NCBI GenBank assembly: GCA_009801085.1
Contig: VNWV01000005.1
Location: 248,001-312,000 of the forward strand
Source of the DNA: Lasiodiplodia sp. COLG20
Taxonomy: Eukaryota; Ascomycota; Dothideomycetes; Botryosphaeriales; Botryosphaeriaceae
Direction of reading: 5' to 3'
Length of the DNA: 64,000 nucleotides
Part shown: piece by piece, positions 43,833-56,626 of the stretch
How the letters are laid out: every line of letters starts with the position of its first letter
How positions within the stretch are numbered: the first letter of the stretch is position 1
Translations under genes and position numbers: made by a program
Notes under the pieces: generated by a model
The model's database searches: none
What the model was told of the DNA's origin: nothing
Seen by the model: the letters and a program-made list of their open reading frames with translations, nothing else

Positions 43833-44416
43833 ATGTCCCGCTCGTACGTGACGCCATCGCAGCACAAGCACCTGCGCGCGTGCATGGTGTGCAGCTTCGT
43901 GCAGCCGGCCAACAAGTTCCGGCAGCTGGGCTGTCCCAACTGCGAGTTCCTCGAGATGCAGGGCGCCGACGAGGCGCACATCGCCGACTGCACGTCGGCC
44001 GTCTTCGAGGGCCTGATTGCCCTCGCGGACCCCAACCAGAGCTGGGTCGCCAAGTGGCAGCGCCTCGACGGCTATGTGCCCGGAATGTACGCCACCAAGG
44101 TCTCGGGCATCGTAAGTCCTCTACTCTCTCTCCCTCTCTTTTCTCTTTTTCATCCGCGCGAGGCTGGCCTACTCCGTGTAGGAGCCCGGCGGTGGAGGAA
44201 CACTAGTCTTTGCTAGATTTAGAAAGGAAGAATCTCTGCTAATGTAATGTCCTTTCTGTGCAGCTTGGTGAGGAGCAGTTAGCTGCATGTGAGGCTGCGG
44301 GCGTGAAGTACATTCCGTAAGTGATTCAGCTGCCGCGCATGACTTGATTGGCAGCAAATTGACCAATACGCTGTAGGCGCGACGGAAGCGAGCAGGAGGA
44401 CTTCGGCGATGCATGA
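43833..44416 (+). CDS. spt4: Transcription elongation factor Spt4
   Basis: Three exons: 43833-44111, 44264-44316 and 44377-44416; 123 residues. The four-cysteine zinc finger is Cys17, Cys20, Cys34 and Cys37 ([10 protein letters not shown] and [10 protein letters not shown]). The family marks [20 protein letters not shown] and [13 protein letters not shown] follow; the tail [17 protein letters not shown] is acidic. Spt4 forms the DSIF complex with Spt5 and keeps RNA polymerase II processive on chromatin (family knowledge). The central and last exons are short; the first intron (152 bases) is longer than usual here. Confidence 0.95.
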
Positions 44417-45641
44417 AGAAAAAACGGAACAGCTATCCAAACCGAATCTTTTTCGATATCTTATTTGCATTTGAGCGGGTGTGGCGTTAAAAGACGAGAC
44501 CAAAGATCCGTGCTTGAGGGCGGCACAATAATCGGCGTCAATGGATATTTTGCAATTGGGAAAATATTGGACAGATGGAAACACATGATTGTGGTCTGAT
44601 GGGCAGCGTTGAGGGGGCAGGGCTGAGCGATATGGATCTTATCTGATCAGATGAAGAACGAGCTTCTGTAGTCTCCGTATCCCTCACAAGAGCTCTCACA
44701 CGAGACTTGATGGGCTTGCTCCTTCGATCAGCAACCGACTCTAGCCGACCTACCGCTTTTGTGAAAGCCCCCCAGCTCTTCAGAGCGTGTCGTCCGCGCC
44801 CAGAACAAGTCGCAGGAAAACGAATCATGGGTAGTTTAACCGGAAATTCTAAAGAAACCGAAACGCCAAATGATTTGGGCATCTTACGTGCTCGTCTCGA
44901 AGCGAGTGAATTTGTATTTGGATTCAATGCCTCGGGATCCTTCCCTTGTTGGAGGTTCACAGACTTCTTATTGCCGCTCGATATTTCTGCTGGGAGGGGT
45001 CTTTCCCGTTCTGCAGTTCCCCCGCGAGCAGACGGCCCACATGCCAAAAAGGTGTATCAACAGGGTCATATAGCGGCGCCCGCATTATAGGCGGAGAGAC
45101 CGGGGTCTGGGGTTGGCATTTGACAATCTTAATCTCTCACACACTTGTTACACCGTCCACATTTCATTATTTGTGGCAGAGAGCATAAGACGATGGCGCC
45201 ATCTGGCGCCAATAGATTTCTTCTGGCCAGGCGCCCAAGATAGTATGAGGATCAGCCATCTCAAAAAGTATTCGTACTCGCACAGCCCTCTCCGAGTTAT
45301 CGTGTGGAGCACTTTTCACGAACTCGCGAAATGTGCGCACAGCCAACGGTTTCTTCTTTAGGTTTCTTCTTTACCTAATCATCCTCTGTATTGTCCATAT
45401 AATGTCCAAGTGATATATACTCCCGATCCCGCTTCATCGCTATCCCTATTTCATAAAACGATCGAAAATAGCCTAGAGGTATCGTCTAGAACATGTGAAA
45501 CTCCCGCCAAAGTTAACTCCAAAACCTAATGCAACAGCTAAAAGATGAAACGCTCATGATGCCCCATACAGTCGTGACGCAAAAGCAAAAGCGGGCCGGG
45601 ATCGCATGAAGATCGCCGTGCCCCAATGAAGATTGGCGGGA
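44417..45641. other. Convergent interval between spt4 and the aspartyl protease
   Basis: 1.2 kb between two 3' ends. Frames up to 169 codons (44538-45047 minus) lack protein character. From 45340 to 45560 it is AT-rich. No RNA gene recognised. Confidence 0.4.
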
Positions 45642-47117
45642 CTACAGCGCAAACAGAAGACCCGCGGCAGCCGCGGCGGCGACGGGAGCTATTGGCATGG
45701 CAGTCTTCATCGGCATGGCAGCGTTGTCGGAAACACCCAAGCCGTCATTCCTCGCGCCTCCCGTCGCAGCCACAACGGCCGACACGGCATTGGCGACGCC
45801 AGTCGCATCGGGCACGGAATCGGTGCCAGTGGTGATCTCCTTGATGTTGGAGTCCGTAGCGTTGTAGTTGGTCTGGGCAAGCGAGATCTCGTTGTTGGCA
45901 AGGTCATAGACGACGTAAGCGGACCGCAGGAAGGTGTCACCAAGCACGGCAGTCGAGTCTCCGGCTGGGCTGATGCCAAGGATGCAGACGGCTTGGCCAC
46001 GTGAATAACCGGCCAAGAGGACCAGCTCGTTCATCGGGACGCTGATTGTTGGGGAACTGAAGGTGAACTCCAACGTGTCGTCGTTATTGGCTGAGTCGCA
46101 GTCAATGAAAGCGGCACCCTCGCTGTTGTCGTAAACGGCGTTGAAATCCGAGTAAATGCTGCTGACGATGGAATCCGGCAGATAGGTGAGACTGCTGCCC
46201 GTGTCGAGGAGCACAGGAACGGCATCGCTGCTGCTGTTGGCGCTCAAGTAGGTACCGCTCTCGCCATTAGCGCCAAGGCCGGTCATCGCAATGATGAGTT
46301 CCCTGTATTGGTTGCCCTCCTTGAGGATGGGCAGGGTCGCGAGAGTGCCATGATACTTTTCGGTGTCCACGCCGCCGAAAAGAATGTTTCCTCTGCTCGC
46401 ATCCAGGTCGTTCAGCCACAGGCTGTAAGCGTTGGACTCGATAAGTCCCTTGTCCACCATAAGCTGGGGCAGGTTGGAATAGGCATCGAGACCTGCTCGA
46501 TTGACGGCGACTTCGTTCGAAGTATAGCCGATGCCCAAAACACCCTCTGATGAAGTCGACGTGTAGCCAATGCCAAATTGCAACTCGGTGATATTGGTAC
46601 CACCGAAGCTGAACGTGTCTTTGACATAATCGCCGGACGCACCAGAGCCGTCAACGTAGGAAATGTTAAACACGCTGTTTACATATTCGTATGTCGACGA
46701 GTCGTTCGCGCTGTAGGTGCCAGCGCTTGAGCAGTCGTTTCTGGAGGAGGAACAGAGGCTGGATTCATCGGTGTTCACCCAGAGATCGCTCGAGCCGGTG
46801 TCCAAGTGGAGACGGAGTGATTGTGCGGGTGTTCCAATGGTAGCATTCAGAAAGTAGAGCGTTTCCAAATTGTCAAGAGTAGCCTGGAGGCTGTCTCGCT
46901 TTCTTCTTCTCCTCGCTTGGTCGCGTGCAATGGGATTTAGGACTTCTCTCCTCTGGATTTCGGCGCCGACAACTTTAGGTTCTGAGTTCTAAAGTCAAAG
47001 TTAGGGGATGGATGCTGTGGCAAGGAGGTAGCGACATACTGATCTCGGGGCCAATTGGAGGCCGTCGGTTAAGGATATTAACGCCGCAGCGAGCGTCAGT
47101 GCGGCAGTACACCTCAT
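45642..47117 (-). CDS. Yapsin-like, probably GPI-anchored aspartyl protease
   Basis: Two exons on the minus strand: 47117-47040 and 46988-45642; 474 residues. Exon 1 encodes a signal peptide (MRCTAALTLAAALISLTDG). A propeptide with a basic RRRRKRD site (53-58) precedes the pepsin-type domain. Catalytic motifs are LHLDTGSSDLW (Asp89) and VLLDTGSSLTYL (Asp288). Cysteines in SSLCSSSRNDC fit the loop seen in secreted fungal pepsins, and AVLGDTFLRSAYVVYDLANN is the late conserved strand. A Thr/Ala/Ser-rich stalk and a hydrophobic end (APVAAAAAAGLLFAL) fit a GPI anchor. Yapsins process cell-wall and secreted proteins at basic residues (family knowledge). The protein should act at the plasma membrane or wall. 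Confidence 0.9.
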
Positions 47118-48270
47118 GATTCCGATTGAACGAGAGGTTGGCGAGATGTACAAAACAGGAATGCAGAGCAAGGCAGGATGCCGTCCGGGATATAACTTTT
47201 CAAGAAGGCAAGAGGCACTCGGGTAGTGGGCCGCGCAGAGACTGCGACGGCTGTGCGATCAGGGATTATTATGAGCCCCGGCGGCGTGTACGTACGACGT
47301 ACGGTGATGACGACGACTCTCCAGAAGTAGTGTGGCGGTGGTCGGCAACGACGGACCAAGCTTACCTCACGCGCCACCGGCGAAAAAGACGATCAACAGA
47401 AAGGGAAGACGAGGCTGGCACTACTGGTGCGCAGACAGCGCGGGGCCGTCCTGAGAAATACGTGCAAATGCCACCGGCGGTTTCGACAGCTGACGGCTAA
47501 GCATTGCTTGGCCGACGCGATCAGCCAGGCTGTGCAGGGCATTATTGCTCAATACGCTGACCATGTCAGGATCAGAGCGGCTCTGGGGGCCGGGAGGCTG
47601 TTGGTAAGCGCCGTGTTGGAGAATGATAGGATGCAAGGCGAGCACCCGCAACCCACAGCATCTGCGACAGGAACAGCCGCGATGCGCCGGAAGCCGCTGT
47701 GCCCGAGATCTGCCATGCCCCGAGCCGCGCTCAGCACCTGGGCGCTGTTGGCCAAGGTGCTCGTCAGGCCATACATATTGGATTGCGTGCTGCCAGCTGG
47801 CCAACTGCCGCCGCTGCGCCGTACCGCATGGGGCGCCAAGCTGAGACTTCGCTGAGGGCGGGTGTGACGCGTAAGGCTGCGGTCGTGTGGCCCGAGACGC
47901 GGCTGTCTCCGTCGCTCCGTCGGCTTTTGGCAGATTTGGCGAGGGCGCTAGGTGACCAGAGGCGCGAGCGCATCAGGGCGGCTCGAGGAATTGGGAGTGC
48001 GACAGCAGCCGTCCAGGCCCCGGGCCCTGCATGACAGGAGGGATGGTGTGGTGCGGGGAGTGTGTGAGAGCACTAATGAGGCTGACGGAGATCGCAGCGC
48101 TCGGTCTGTGGCGAGCCGAAGCCTGGAAGGGCTGAGCCCTGACCCTGGAGCCTGGCAGGGCACGGGCCGCCGTTTTCCCAGGCGCGTTCGAGCACGCGTC
48201 TACGCGACTGCGCGCATCATCAAGCTCAGCATTGCGCAAGCCCACCACGACAACGGTATCGCTCGCCACC
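47118..48270. promoter_or_regulatory. Divergent region between the aspartyl protease and rfc4
   Basis: 1.15 kb with two promoters. Open frames on both strands (for example 47427-47855 plus, 127 codons at 47421-47804 minus) overlap and are compositionally biased; none is supported as a gene. No MluI-type (ACGCGT) box close to rfc4 was found except ACGCGT at 48197-48202, 70 bases before its ATG, which resembles the MBF element of fungal S-phase genes. Confidence 0.4.
48197..48202. promoter_or_regulatory. ACGCGT box, possible MBF (MCB) site of rfc4
   Basis: The hexamer ACGCGT stands about 70 bases before the rfc4 ATG. In yeasts the MCB element of this sequence drives G1/S transcription of replication genes. 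A single six-base match is weak evidence. Confidence 0.3.
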
Positions 48271-49483
48271 ATGGTGACAGCCGAATCTTCCAGCGTTGCC
48301 GCTCGCAACGGCCTGAAGGCGCTGCCAAGCGGCGCAGCCGCCGGCTACGAGCTGCCATGGTCCGTTCCTGCGCTCCACCCCGCCGCTTCCCATACTGATT
48401 GCATACAGGGTTGAGAAGTACCGTCCCGTGTTCTTGGACGACATCGTTGGCAACACTGAGACAATCGAGCGCCTCAAAATCATCGCCAAGGATGGCAACA
48501 TGCCGCACGTTATCATCTCGGGCATGCCCGGTATTGGAAAGACGACGTCGATATTGTGCCTGGCTCGCCAGCTGCTCGGAGATGCGTACAAGGAAGCGGT
48601 GTTGGAGCTGAACGCCAGTGACGAGCGTGGCATCGACGTTGTGAGAAACCGCATCAAGGGTTTCGCGCAGAAGAAAGTCACGCTGCCGCCAGGCCGCCAG
48701 AAGATTGTCATCCTGGACGAGGCCGACAGGTACGTCACGCTAAAGTGCCATCTCGTACGATGCTGACCGGGCAACAGCATGACGTCCGGTGCGCAACAGG
48801 CCCTACGACGAACTATGGAAATCTATTCCTCGACGACCCGGTTTGCATTCGCCTGCAACCAATCGAATAAGATCATCGAACCGCTTCAGTCCCGCTGCGC
48901 CATCTTGCGCTATTCCCGATTGACCGACGCGCAGCTCGTCAAGCGACTGATGCTGATTTGTGATGCGGAGAAGGTAGAATACTCCGAAGATGGCCTTGCA
49001 GCTCTTGTGTTCTCGGCCGAGGGAGATATGCGTCAAGCAATCAACAACTTGCAGAGCACACACGCAGGTTTCGGATTCGTCAACGGTGACAATGTCTTCA
49101 AGGTCGTTGATAGCCCGCATCCCATCAAGGTTCAAGCAATGATCAAGGCTTGCCACGAGCAGAAGGTTGATGTAGCTCTCGATACACTCCGTGAACTTTG
49201 GTACGTTTCGTCTCCGCTACTTCCATGTGTCAGTATCGCTGACGTCTGCAGGGACCTCGGTTACTCTTGTCACGACATCATCAGCACTATGTTCAAGGTC
49301 ACCAAAACGATTCCTACCCTGTCCGAGCACGCGAAGCTCGAGTTCATCAAGGAAATCGGCTTCACACATATGCGCATTCTTGAAGGCGTGCAAACTTTCC
49401 TGCAGCTGTCCGGATGCGTTGCACGTTTGTGCAAAATCAACATGAAGCCCAGCCTATTTGTCATTCCCAAGTCTCAGTCGTAA
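48271..49483 (+). CDS. rfc4: Replication factor C subunit 4 (Rfc4; RFC2 in animals)
   Basis: Four exons: 48271-48359, 48409-48729, 48778-49200 and 49252-49483; 354 residues. [18 protein letters not shown], the Walker A GMPGIGKT (68-75), [19 protein letters not shown], the Walker [29 protein letters not shown] with the arginine-finger SRC box, [13 protein letters not shown] and [10 protein letters not shown] identify this clamp-loader subunit rather than Rfc2, Rfc3 or Rfc5. It loads PCNA onto primed DNA and takes part in checkpoint complexes (family knowledge). Intron 1 begins GTCCGT, an uncommon donor, but the joined W-VEKYRP is required by the family. The N-terminal 25 residues are an Ala/Ser-rich extension. 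Confidence 0.95.
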
Positions 49484-50752
49484 AGGTCGGCTTGATTTCG
49501 TTTCAAAAAGCGGTTTTTGCATCTTAGGTGGCGTTATGGAAAGGAATGTGGTCTACGGGTCCGGCATGAGCTTGCAGATGGTATTGGAGTCTAAAAATAT
49601 CGACCATCCAGGGCGCCCGGATTTTCAGGGAATCATCTATAAATGGTGACACAGGCCTCGGTGCTGGATCAATAACGGGAGCTTTAGTCAGACAGCGAGC
49701 TCGGACGCAATCCGACTGGCTAGTCACATAATACCACAGAACTATTGACGGTAGGACTAATTACCCTCATGAACTGTCGTGCTTGTCATACAAATGGAAT
49801 CATGCGACGGATAGCGGGATGGTTACCCCGTGGGGTTTAGAGGTTAATGCGACACGAGATAGAAGATGAACGAAGAGTCAAATGTGACACAAGCATTCGA
49901 GGCAAACATCAAACGCAACTCTCAAGATTCTTTGGACTTTCATATCTGGGCAGTTGCTCCAACCGCTCTGCATTCCAAATCTCATACTTCACGCTATTGT
50001 ATGCGGGTTCCTTCGAGAAACGTCGCACGACTAGCCTAACGGTCAGGACAGCGTCAATGCGCCTTGATTACTGCTTAGGTTCAGCAAGCTCGTCATTGGT
50101 CCACTTGCTTCGACGATCTCATGTAGGTGCTAAGGCAGCGCTCCTTATTTTAGAATCGTGGAATCAATGGGACCTAGTAGTTAAGCAACGGCATTTCCAC
50201 ATGGCAGGAGACGGAGCCACGCATACGCAACATGACCTCACAATGGTGGGGAGGAAGATTGTTCCTGGCGCCAGCTGTGCGGTCCGCGGGAAAGGATCTT
50301 TTCTATCGATAAGGATTACCCCGCAGCGCACCGACAATTTCCAGCAGCATTCGCGCACCCCAGCGCGTCCAAACAACGCCGATCGACAGGCTCATATATT
50401 GGCTTTCTTGCGCAAAACACATGACAATAGCCATTTGTAGTTGAGATCCCCAACGACCACGCCTATCTGAGCATGGGCGTTTCTGCGATCCAGAGGGTCG
50501 CACGAATTGGGGCGGGACAAGTGATGCTCACGCGTTAAGAGCAATGGCGTGCTTGACGCCATCCCAAGTCCCCGCAAAGACAGTCATCCCAGCGACCGAT
50601 TTCGGGACTCAAATATCCCAGCTCTTTCCCGCTCTCTTTCGTTTCTCTCCTACTCTCCTTCAGCGCAGCTTCCACATTGTGACTTTCAGATACCCGGTCG
50701 TGTCATACGACCAGAGCAACGCCTGCAAATAACCCAGATTGCGACCGGAAAA
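49484..50752. other. Intergenic region between rfc4 and the sulfhydrylase gene
   Basis: 1.27 kb. An ATG frame at 49847-50440 (197 codons) is open, but its composition looks random and no family is recognised. From 50600 the sequence is C/T-rich, fitting the leader of the next gene. No further feature seen. Confidence 0.4.
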
Positions 50753-52509
<1,757 letters not shown>

Positions 52510-53476
52510 AGGAGATTAAGGTAAAAAGACGGTACAGAGAGGGTTGCAAAGAGAAGAAAGAGGTCAATCTCCCTTATATATCCTATGGTTTCCTTAAAAA
52601 TTATGGTTTAGCGAGCTTCAGATGCAATTATATCCTTTTCGAAATGAGAGGCTGCTCAGTCCTGCGTGAGGTCATTGAGATGATTTACAATTGTGTCTGA
52701 AAGACTACCCTCAGCCGGGGACGGTATGCTAGGGACTCCGCTTCGCCCTCTACTGGTGTTCTTCAATGAAGGCTGGTGCAGCACCCCTGCTCTCTCAATC
52801 AGAGTTAGAAGTGTAAGGGAGATTCGTATCCGGCTATTAAATCCGACTTCCCCCCGCCTCCCAGGCGGCAGCCTAAGGATCTAAGGCCGTTGGGAAATGT
52901 CGATATTGCAGCTGGCACACTGTCCTGTTCCATTTACAACTAAGCGAGGTTACTTCGTATTGAAACAATGCTATGGGTGCTTAATATATGCACTGCGAAG
53001 GCGCTACTGCATGTCAGCACATAACCGCTATGTGACCTGCAGTATCGTGGGACCTACATGCCAAGACCTGAGCCAATACGAATATACCAGGGAAAGTGGG
53101 TGTGTCTGTTTCTATTTGAGCACCACTTTTAACAAAGTATCCCAAAACAACTTGCTAAGCCATTATGAATCTAGCTCGGATGTGCTACTAGATAGAACAA
53201 GTTCCCATAGCTATTGCATATTCGCTGATCCCATACACATTCAGTCCTTCTGCAAATGATTTTCGTGTGGGGGAGTCATGGTTGTTGGTCTCGTCTACCG
53301 TGAGCGAGGTCGCCTTTGACCCTGGTAGCCTAGGATCTTTCACTTGCCAGCGGGCTTATGTTCACTTATTTCTCTATGTTCTGCGTTCACGTTTTATTTG
53401 GAACACCGCCCTCTTTTGCTCCTTCTCTCTCAATATCGTCTTACAACCCCAAGCTCAGACCACAAAATCCAAAATC
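52510..53476. other. Intergenic region before HET protein 2
   Basis: 967 bases, AT-richer than the flanks. The HET 2 frame is open upstream to 53267 without an ATG, so a longer product is not supported. No other feature seen. Confidence 0.45.
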
Positions 53477-55588
53477 ATGCAAGATATATACAGCCTCGGC
53501 AACAATGAACTCCACAAATTTCAATTCGCCAGACTGAGCGGTTTTGAGACATATGCGAAAACATTCCATGAGGAAGCTGTCCGTTTCTGGGCCAAAGGGA
53601 GAGCCAAATATCAAAAGTCAATATACGACCAAGTTGACTGCAGTATATCGCTCCGCCAGAGTCTTTATCGCCCCTTGACTGGTGCCTGGGATATAAGACT
53701 ACTCGAACTTCATCCCGGGGCATTTGATGATCACCTGACAGGGACTTTACATCACTGTTCCATTGAGTTTGAGTATGGAAATCTGGACAAGAAGAATTCA
53801 AACCTGTCAGTTCCTACAAAACACGCTTTGCATTCAACAGATTTTACTAAGCCTATATGGTATACGGCGCTGAGTTATACCTGGGGAAGTTCCATTGTGA
53901 AAGGTAAAATAAGCTTTGGTGTTCACTGCTTATCCATCACCAAGCCCTTGGAGACTGCATTACGCTATTTTCGACAACCAAACCATTCCATCGTCATTTG
54001 GATTGATCAGATCTGCATTAATCAGGATGATGAGGCAGAAAAGGCGCGACAAATACCACTCATGGGGAGAATATATCGACATGCGTTCAATACCGTGGGT
54101 TGGCTCGGTGAAGCAGATGAGGAAAGCGACCAAGCATTCAATCTCCTGAGAACCATTCGCACCAATCTGTCGCTTGTAGAAAGAACTCTCACGCCTGAGG
54201 ACTTCGACACCTTTTCAATTCCCGGTCCATCCTCCGAATGTTGGCAAGCGCTCTGGAGACTGCTCGATCGGCCATACTTTAGGAGATTGTGGGTTATTCA
54301 AGAAAATGTTCTGTCTGATGACTTTTGGGCACTTTGTGGCACACGATTGTTCAATGCGGATGAGTTCAAAACAGCTTGTGGTGTTTTACAGCGTAGCGGC
54401 CTTGATAAGCTGGTGTGGCGCAACGGACATACCAACTCAAGAACGAGCGGCGGGGCCGAGGTGTTGGAGCAACTGAGATACGGGATAGCTGAAGTGTTCA
54501 GGGTTCGAAGAGGTCATTACCAGCTGTTTGAGGCCATGACTACCACCCGGTATTCTCGTGCGTCCGTACCTCACGATAAAGTTTACGGACTTCTGGGTAT
54601 CTGTAGCCAAGACTACGTCAAGATCGACTACTCGCAGAGCGCGGCGCATCTCTATCGCGATGTGACCCGCGAATACATGATGCGAGTGATCAACAACTTC
54701 CAACGCACCAAGTCAAAACACAATGACCAGGCAGATGCGTCAAATCGGCATTCGATATTCAGGCCGCTAGTCAGCATCGACCACGACTCTGATCTTCTTG
54801 GACTGCCGTCATGGGTGCCCGACTGGAGACAGCCTCGGCGAACTATTCCCTTGGGATACCTTCACTGCACCGCCTCCATCTACGCTGCAGCAAGTCAACT
54901 GAACCCGGAAATTGCATTTGACAGGATCAATCCGTCTACTCTTATCATCAAGGGGAAGATATTCGATCAGCTTGGTGAACTAAGCCACCGCTGCACCGAT
55001 TCGCAGATCAGCTTCGAGAACCCGGCATTGATCAATACCGAACTTCGTGAGTGGATGGAGATTGCACGGAGATGCTATCCATATCCTACCAGAGGCACGC
55101 TTTTCAGCGCCTTTTGGCAAACCCTCGTTGCCGGCAAGGACGCGGACGGGACACAGCCATGTCCGGATAGCTTCGAGGAATTGTTCAGTCTGATTCTGGA
55201 CGGAACAACGGGGATGCAGCCGACATTCCCGGATCAAACGTATTCACAGCGACAGATGAAGCCAAAGGGAAGAGGAAAATTGGAGCTGAGGAATCTCCGA
55301 GTCAGAGGGCCAGCAAAGACGTTTCAAGAGCTTCGTACGGCGGTGAGTGCAGCCATGCGTAACCGGCGTTTCGGAAGGACTGGAAAAGGCTATATCGGAC
55401 TGTTCCCTGAACATTCCCGGGCCGGAGACCTTGTTTGTGTTCTGTTGGGAAGCCACGTACCGTTTGTCGTTCGGAGAAAGAGCCATAAATGTTTTCGCTT
55501 GATTGGGGAATGCTATGTGCACGGCATTATGAATGGCGAGGCTTTACATATGACTGAACTGGAGTGTTTGGCAATGGCTTTTGTATGA
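53477..55588 (+). CDS. HET-domain (heterokaryon incompatibility) protein 2
   Basis: Single exon, 703 residues from the ATG at 53477 (MQDIYSLGNNELHKFQFARL). The HET domain at about residues 130-290 reads WYTALSYTWGSS, SIVIWIDQICINQDDEAEKA, RQIPLMGRIYRHAFNTVGWL and GEADEESDQAFNLLRTI. RPYFRRLWVIQENVLSDDFW and a KVYGLLGICS motif follow. The C-terminal GYIGLFPEHSRAGDLVCVLL with FRLIGECYVHGIMNGEAL is the usual tail module of this subgroup. It differs from HET protein 1 in length and in having this tail, so the two are not recent duplicates. Role as in the family: candidate self/non-self recognition, unproven here. Confidence 0.93.
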   Translation: MQDIYSLGNNELHKFQFARLSGFETYAKTFHEEAVRFWAKGRAKYQKSIYDQVDCSISLRQSLYRPLTGAWDIRLLELHPGAFDDHLTGTLHHCSIEFEYGNLDKKNSNLSVPTKHALHSTDFTKPIWYTALSYTWGSSIVKGKISFGVHCLSITKPLETALRYFRQPNHSIVIWIDQICINQDDEAEKARQIPLMGRIYRHAFNTVGWLGEADEESDQAFNLLRTIRTNLSLVERTLTPEDFDTFSIPGPSSECWQALWRLLDRPYFRRLWVIQENVLSDDFWALCGTRLFNADEFKTACGVLQRSGLDKLVWRNGHTNSRTSGGAEVLEQLRYGIAEVFRVRRGHYQLFEAMTTTRYSRASVPHDKVYGLLGICSQDYVKIDYSQSAAHLYRDVTREYMMRVINNFQRTKSKHNDQADASNRHSIFRPLVSIDHDSDLLGLPSWVPDWRQPRRTIPLGYLHCTASIYAAASQLNPEIAFDRINPSTLIIKGKIFDQLGELSHRCTDSQISFENPALINTELREWMEIARRCYPYPTRGTLFSAFWQTLVAGKDADGTQPCPDSFEELFSLILDGTTGMQPTFPDQTYSQRQMKPKGRGKLELRNLRVRGPAKTFQELRTAVSAAMRNRRFGRTGKGYIGLFPEHSRAGDLVCVLLGSHVPFVVRRKSHKCFRLIGECYVHGIMNGEALHMTELECLAMAFV

Positions 55589-56626
55589 ATGAATCACACC
55601 GTGGAAGTATAGTCATGTTATGATTTATTCGGCACAATTCTGAGCCTGTTCTGACCTTCCTATAACCATACTGCCGGAAGCGGCAAGGCCGGTGCGTCCC
55701 CAGAAAATGGAGTAGCAGCGCGGGCAGATGTGCGGGGGAGCTTCGCTACCGGGCCGTCAAAAGCGACCTCTCCCCCGCGTGGCTGTCAAATGGCTTCGGG
55801 GCAGTTGGCTCGTTTCAAAGTCGAAAGTCGACATGTGTCAACGCCAAGGACGAAGGGAGCGGAGGGTTTTCCATTTTGCATGTGAAGACATCACGTGTGG
55901 CGCGCAGGTTGATGCAAGGCGATCTGGATGGCGTGCATGTGGCTTACCCCGGAATTCCTGCCGGGCGTCTAGCGCCAGTTGCGCTGCTGGGGGGAGAGGT
56001 CAGCGGGTGTGTGTTTCTGAGCGAGGAGGCGCTGGGTTTTTCGGTCAGCCGGTCGCGGCCCCCTGCGCGAGGCGGTGGGCTCGTGAGCGGGGTGTCCGGC
56101 CGTTAGCAGCACGCAGACGCTGCTGTTCTGGGGTGTGAGTTGCGTGCCGGAGATGGCGGCTCCTTAAAGACAGGTCGGTCGGCGGACGCGCTAGGTCCGT
56201 GCGCTACGGCCGACATTCTCGCAGCGCGTCCCGTTGCCCCAAGATGGGCAGATGCCGAGGCACATCCGCCGGCGATGCGCTGTATCAACCGCCGTCCGCC
56301 GCACCTCAGCTTTTGCTCCTCTGCTCTCCCCTGTGTGCTCCCCTCTCCCCGGACGTGTGACGGCTCTTCTTTCCCGCATTTCCTTAGCTTTTAGATATAG
56401 AGCCATAGACCACACCTCTCGTCCTTTTAATTCCTGGCCCGCCTGACATCACTTTTCCGCTTGCATTTCTTGGCCCGCCTGCTCCGCCCTCCAGCCACGA
56501 CGCGTGAGTTCCCTCAGCCCCTCCGGCCTTACCGACCAATTTGTACGCGCTCCGCCCGCTGACCAGCTGTGTTCCCCCAGATTCTAGCTCCAGCGCTCGC
56601 GTCTTGCCCCTCGTCACCACTCCGCC
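55589..56626. other. Intergenic region before the acyl-CoA synthetase
   Basis: 1.04 kb, GC-rich at 55680-56350, then C/T-rich up to the ATG at 56627 (a leader). Frames up to 148 codons occur but overlap one another on both strands. Nothing recognised. Confidence 0.45.

Noticed and set aside
49847..50440. 197-codon ATG open frame between rfc4 and the sulfhydrylase gene
   Set aside because: The composition looks random, no motif or family is recognisable, and frames of this length are expected by chance in DNA of this composition. Left out as a gene.
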